From positions 1 through 22,162 of the forward strand of contig CALWNS010000066.1 in assembly GCA_944382805.1 (NCBI GenBank): a stretch of DNA of 22,162 bases, written 5' to 3'. The notes beneath the pieces are model-generated. The model searched no databases. It worked only from the letters and a program-made list of their open reading frames with translations, and was not told where the DNA came from. Positions 22,146 to 22,162 of this stretch are shown piece after piece; positions within the stretch are counted from its first letter, which is position 1, and the number at the start of each line of letters is the position of its first letter. This stretch comes from an uncultured Gemmiger sp. GTDB lineage: Bacteria; Bacillota; Clostridia; Oscillospirales; Ruminococcaceae. A program made the position numbers and the translations under genes.

Positions 22146-22162
22146 GGTGATTTCCTTTCTTT

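Overview
The window reads as a piece of chromosome from a GC-rich, low-pathogenicity-signal Firmicute, most likely an Oscillospiraceae gut commensal of the Faecalibacterium / Subdoligranulum / Gemmiger type. That placement is an inference from gene content (Firmicutes-type GalT, C+ zinc-binding S18, a PASTA receptor of the PknB kind, rpsF-ssb-rpsR and rpsO-pnp pairs), strong GC bias at third positions, and intergenic hairpin repeats that I associate with this group. No phage, plasmid, IS transposase or CRISPR array is visible; most of the window is housekeeping.

Layout. 1-2318 (+): the end of a YebC/PmpR-family regulator, then a membrane PASTA-domain protein whose kinase domain has lost its catalytic residues. 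2370-3092 (-): serine O-acetyltransferase (cysE), convergent with the pseudokinase across a shared terminator. 3131-3222: a compact divergent promoter region with a repeated ATACGCA element. 3288-6967 (+): a cytosolic protein joining a ParB/sulfiredoxin-like domain to a BMP-type ligand-binding domain, overlapping a metallophosphoesterase, followed by gpsA. 6993-7225: a gene-free block of stacked hairpins. 7367-8749 (+): a MATE efflux transporter. 8782-9152: a possible tiny ORF with promoter and Shine-Dalgarno but no standard start codon, and tRNA-Leu(CAG) on the minus strand with its own promoter and terminator. 9242-11074 (+): membrane-fused glycerophosphodiester phosphodiesterase. 11182-14887 (+): a RING-like/zinc-ribbon membrane protein, a sugar-nucleotidyltransferase-like protein and type 2 GalT. 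14991-16080 (+): rpsF-ssb-rpsR, driven by a near-consensus promoter whose -35 box lies on the galT stop codon.

16081-17744 is 1.66 kb without a credible gene. It holds a tandem array of eight full-length (77-82 bp) hairpin-pair units plus one collapsed unit, interrupted by two copies of a second repeat. Each unit is two hairpins facing each other, with interchangeable central words (ATTTAT/ATAAAT, TCTTGA/TCAAGA, GCACGC, CCATGG and a longer CGATG-type word). This is the most unusual structure in the window.

17745-22145 (-): an IMP dehydrogenase closely resembling the Tritrichomonas foetus type, with two substituted glycines in its IMP-binding loops and a 10-bp palindrome over its promoter; then polynucleotide phosphorylase and ribosomal protein S15 in the classic rpsO-pnp order, with a long hairpin between them.

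How the genes fit together: S15/PNPase, S6/SSB/S18 and tRNA-Leu serve translation and RNA or DNA maintenance; gpsA and the phosphodiesterase sit in glycerophospholipid metabolism; GalT and the nucleotidyltransferase suggest galactose or hexosamine sugar-nucleotide metabolism; cysE makes the cysteine precursor; IMPDH makes guanine nucleotides.
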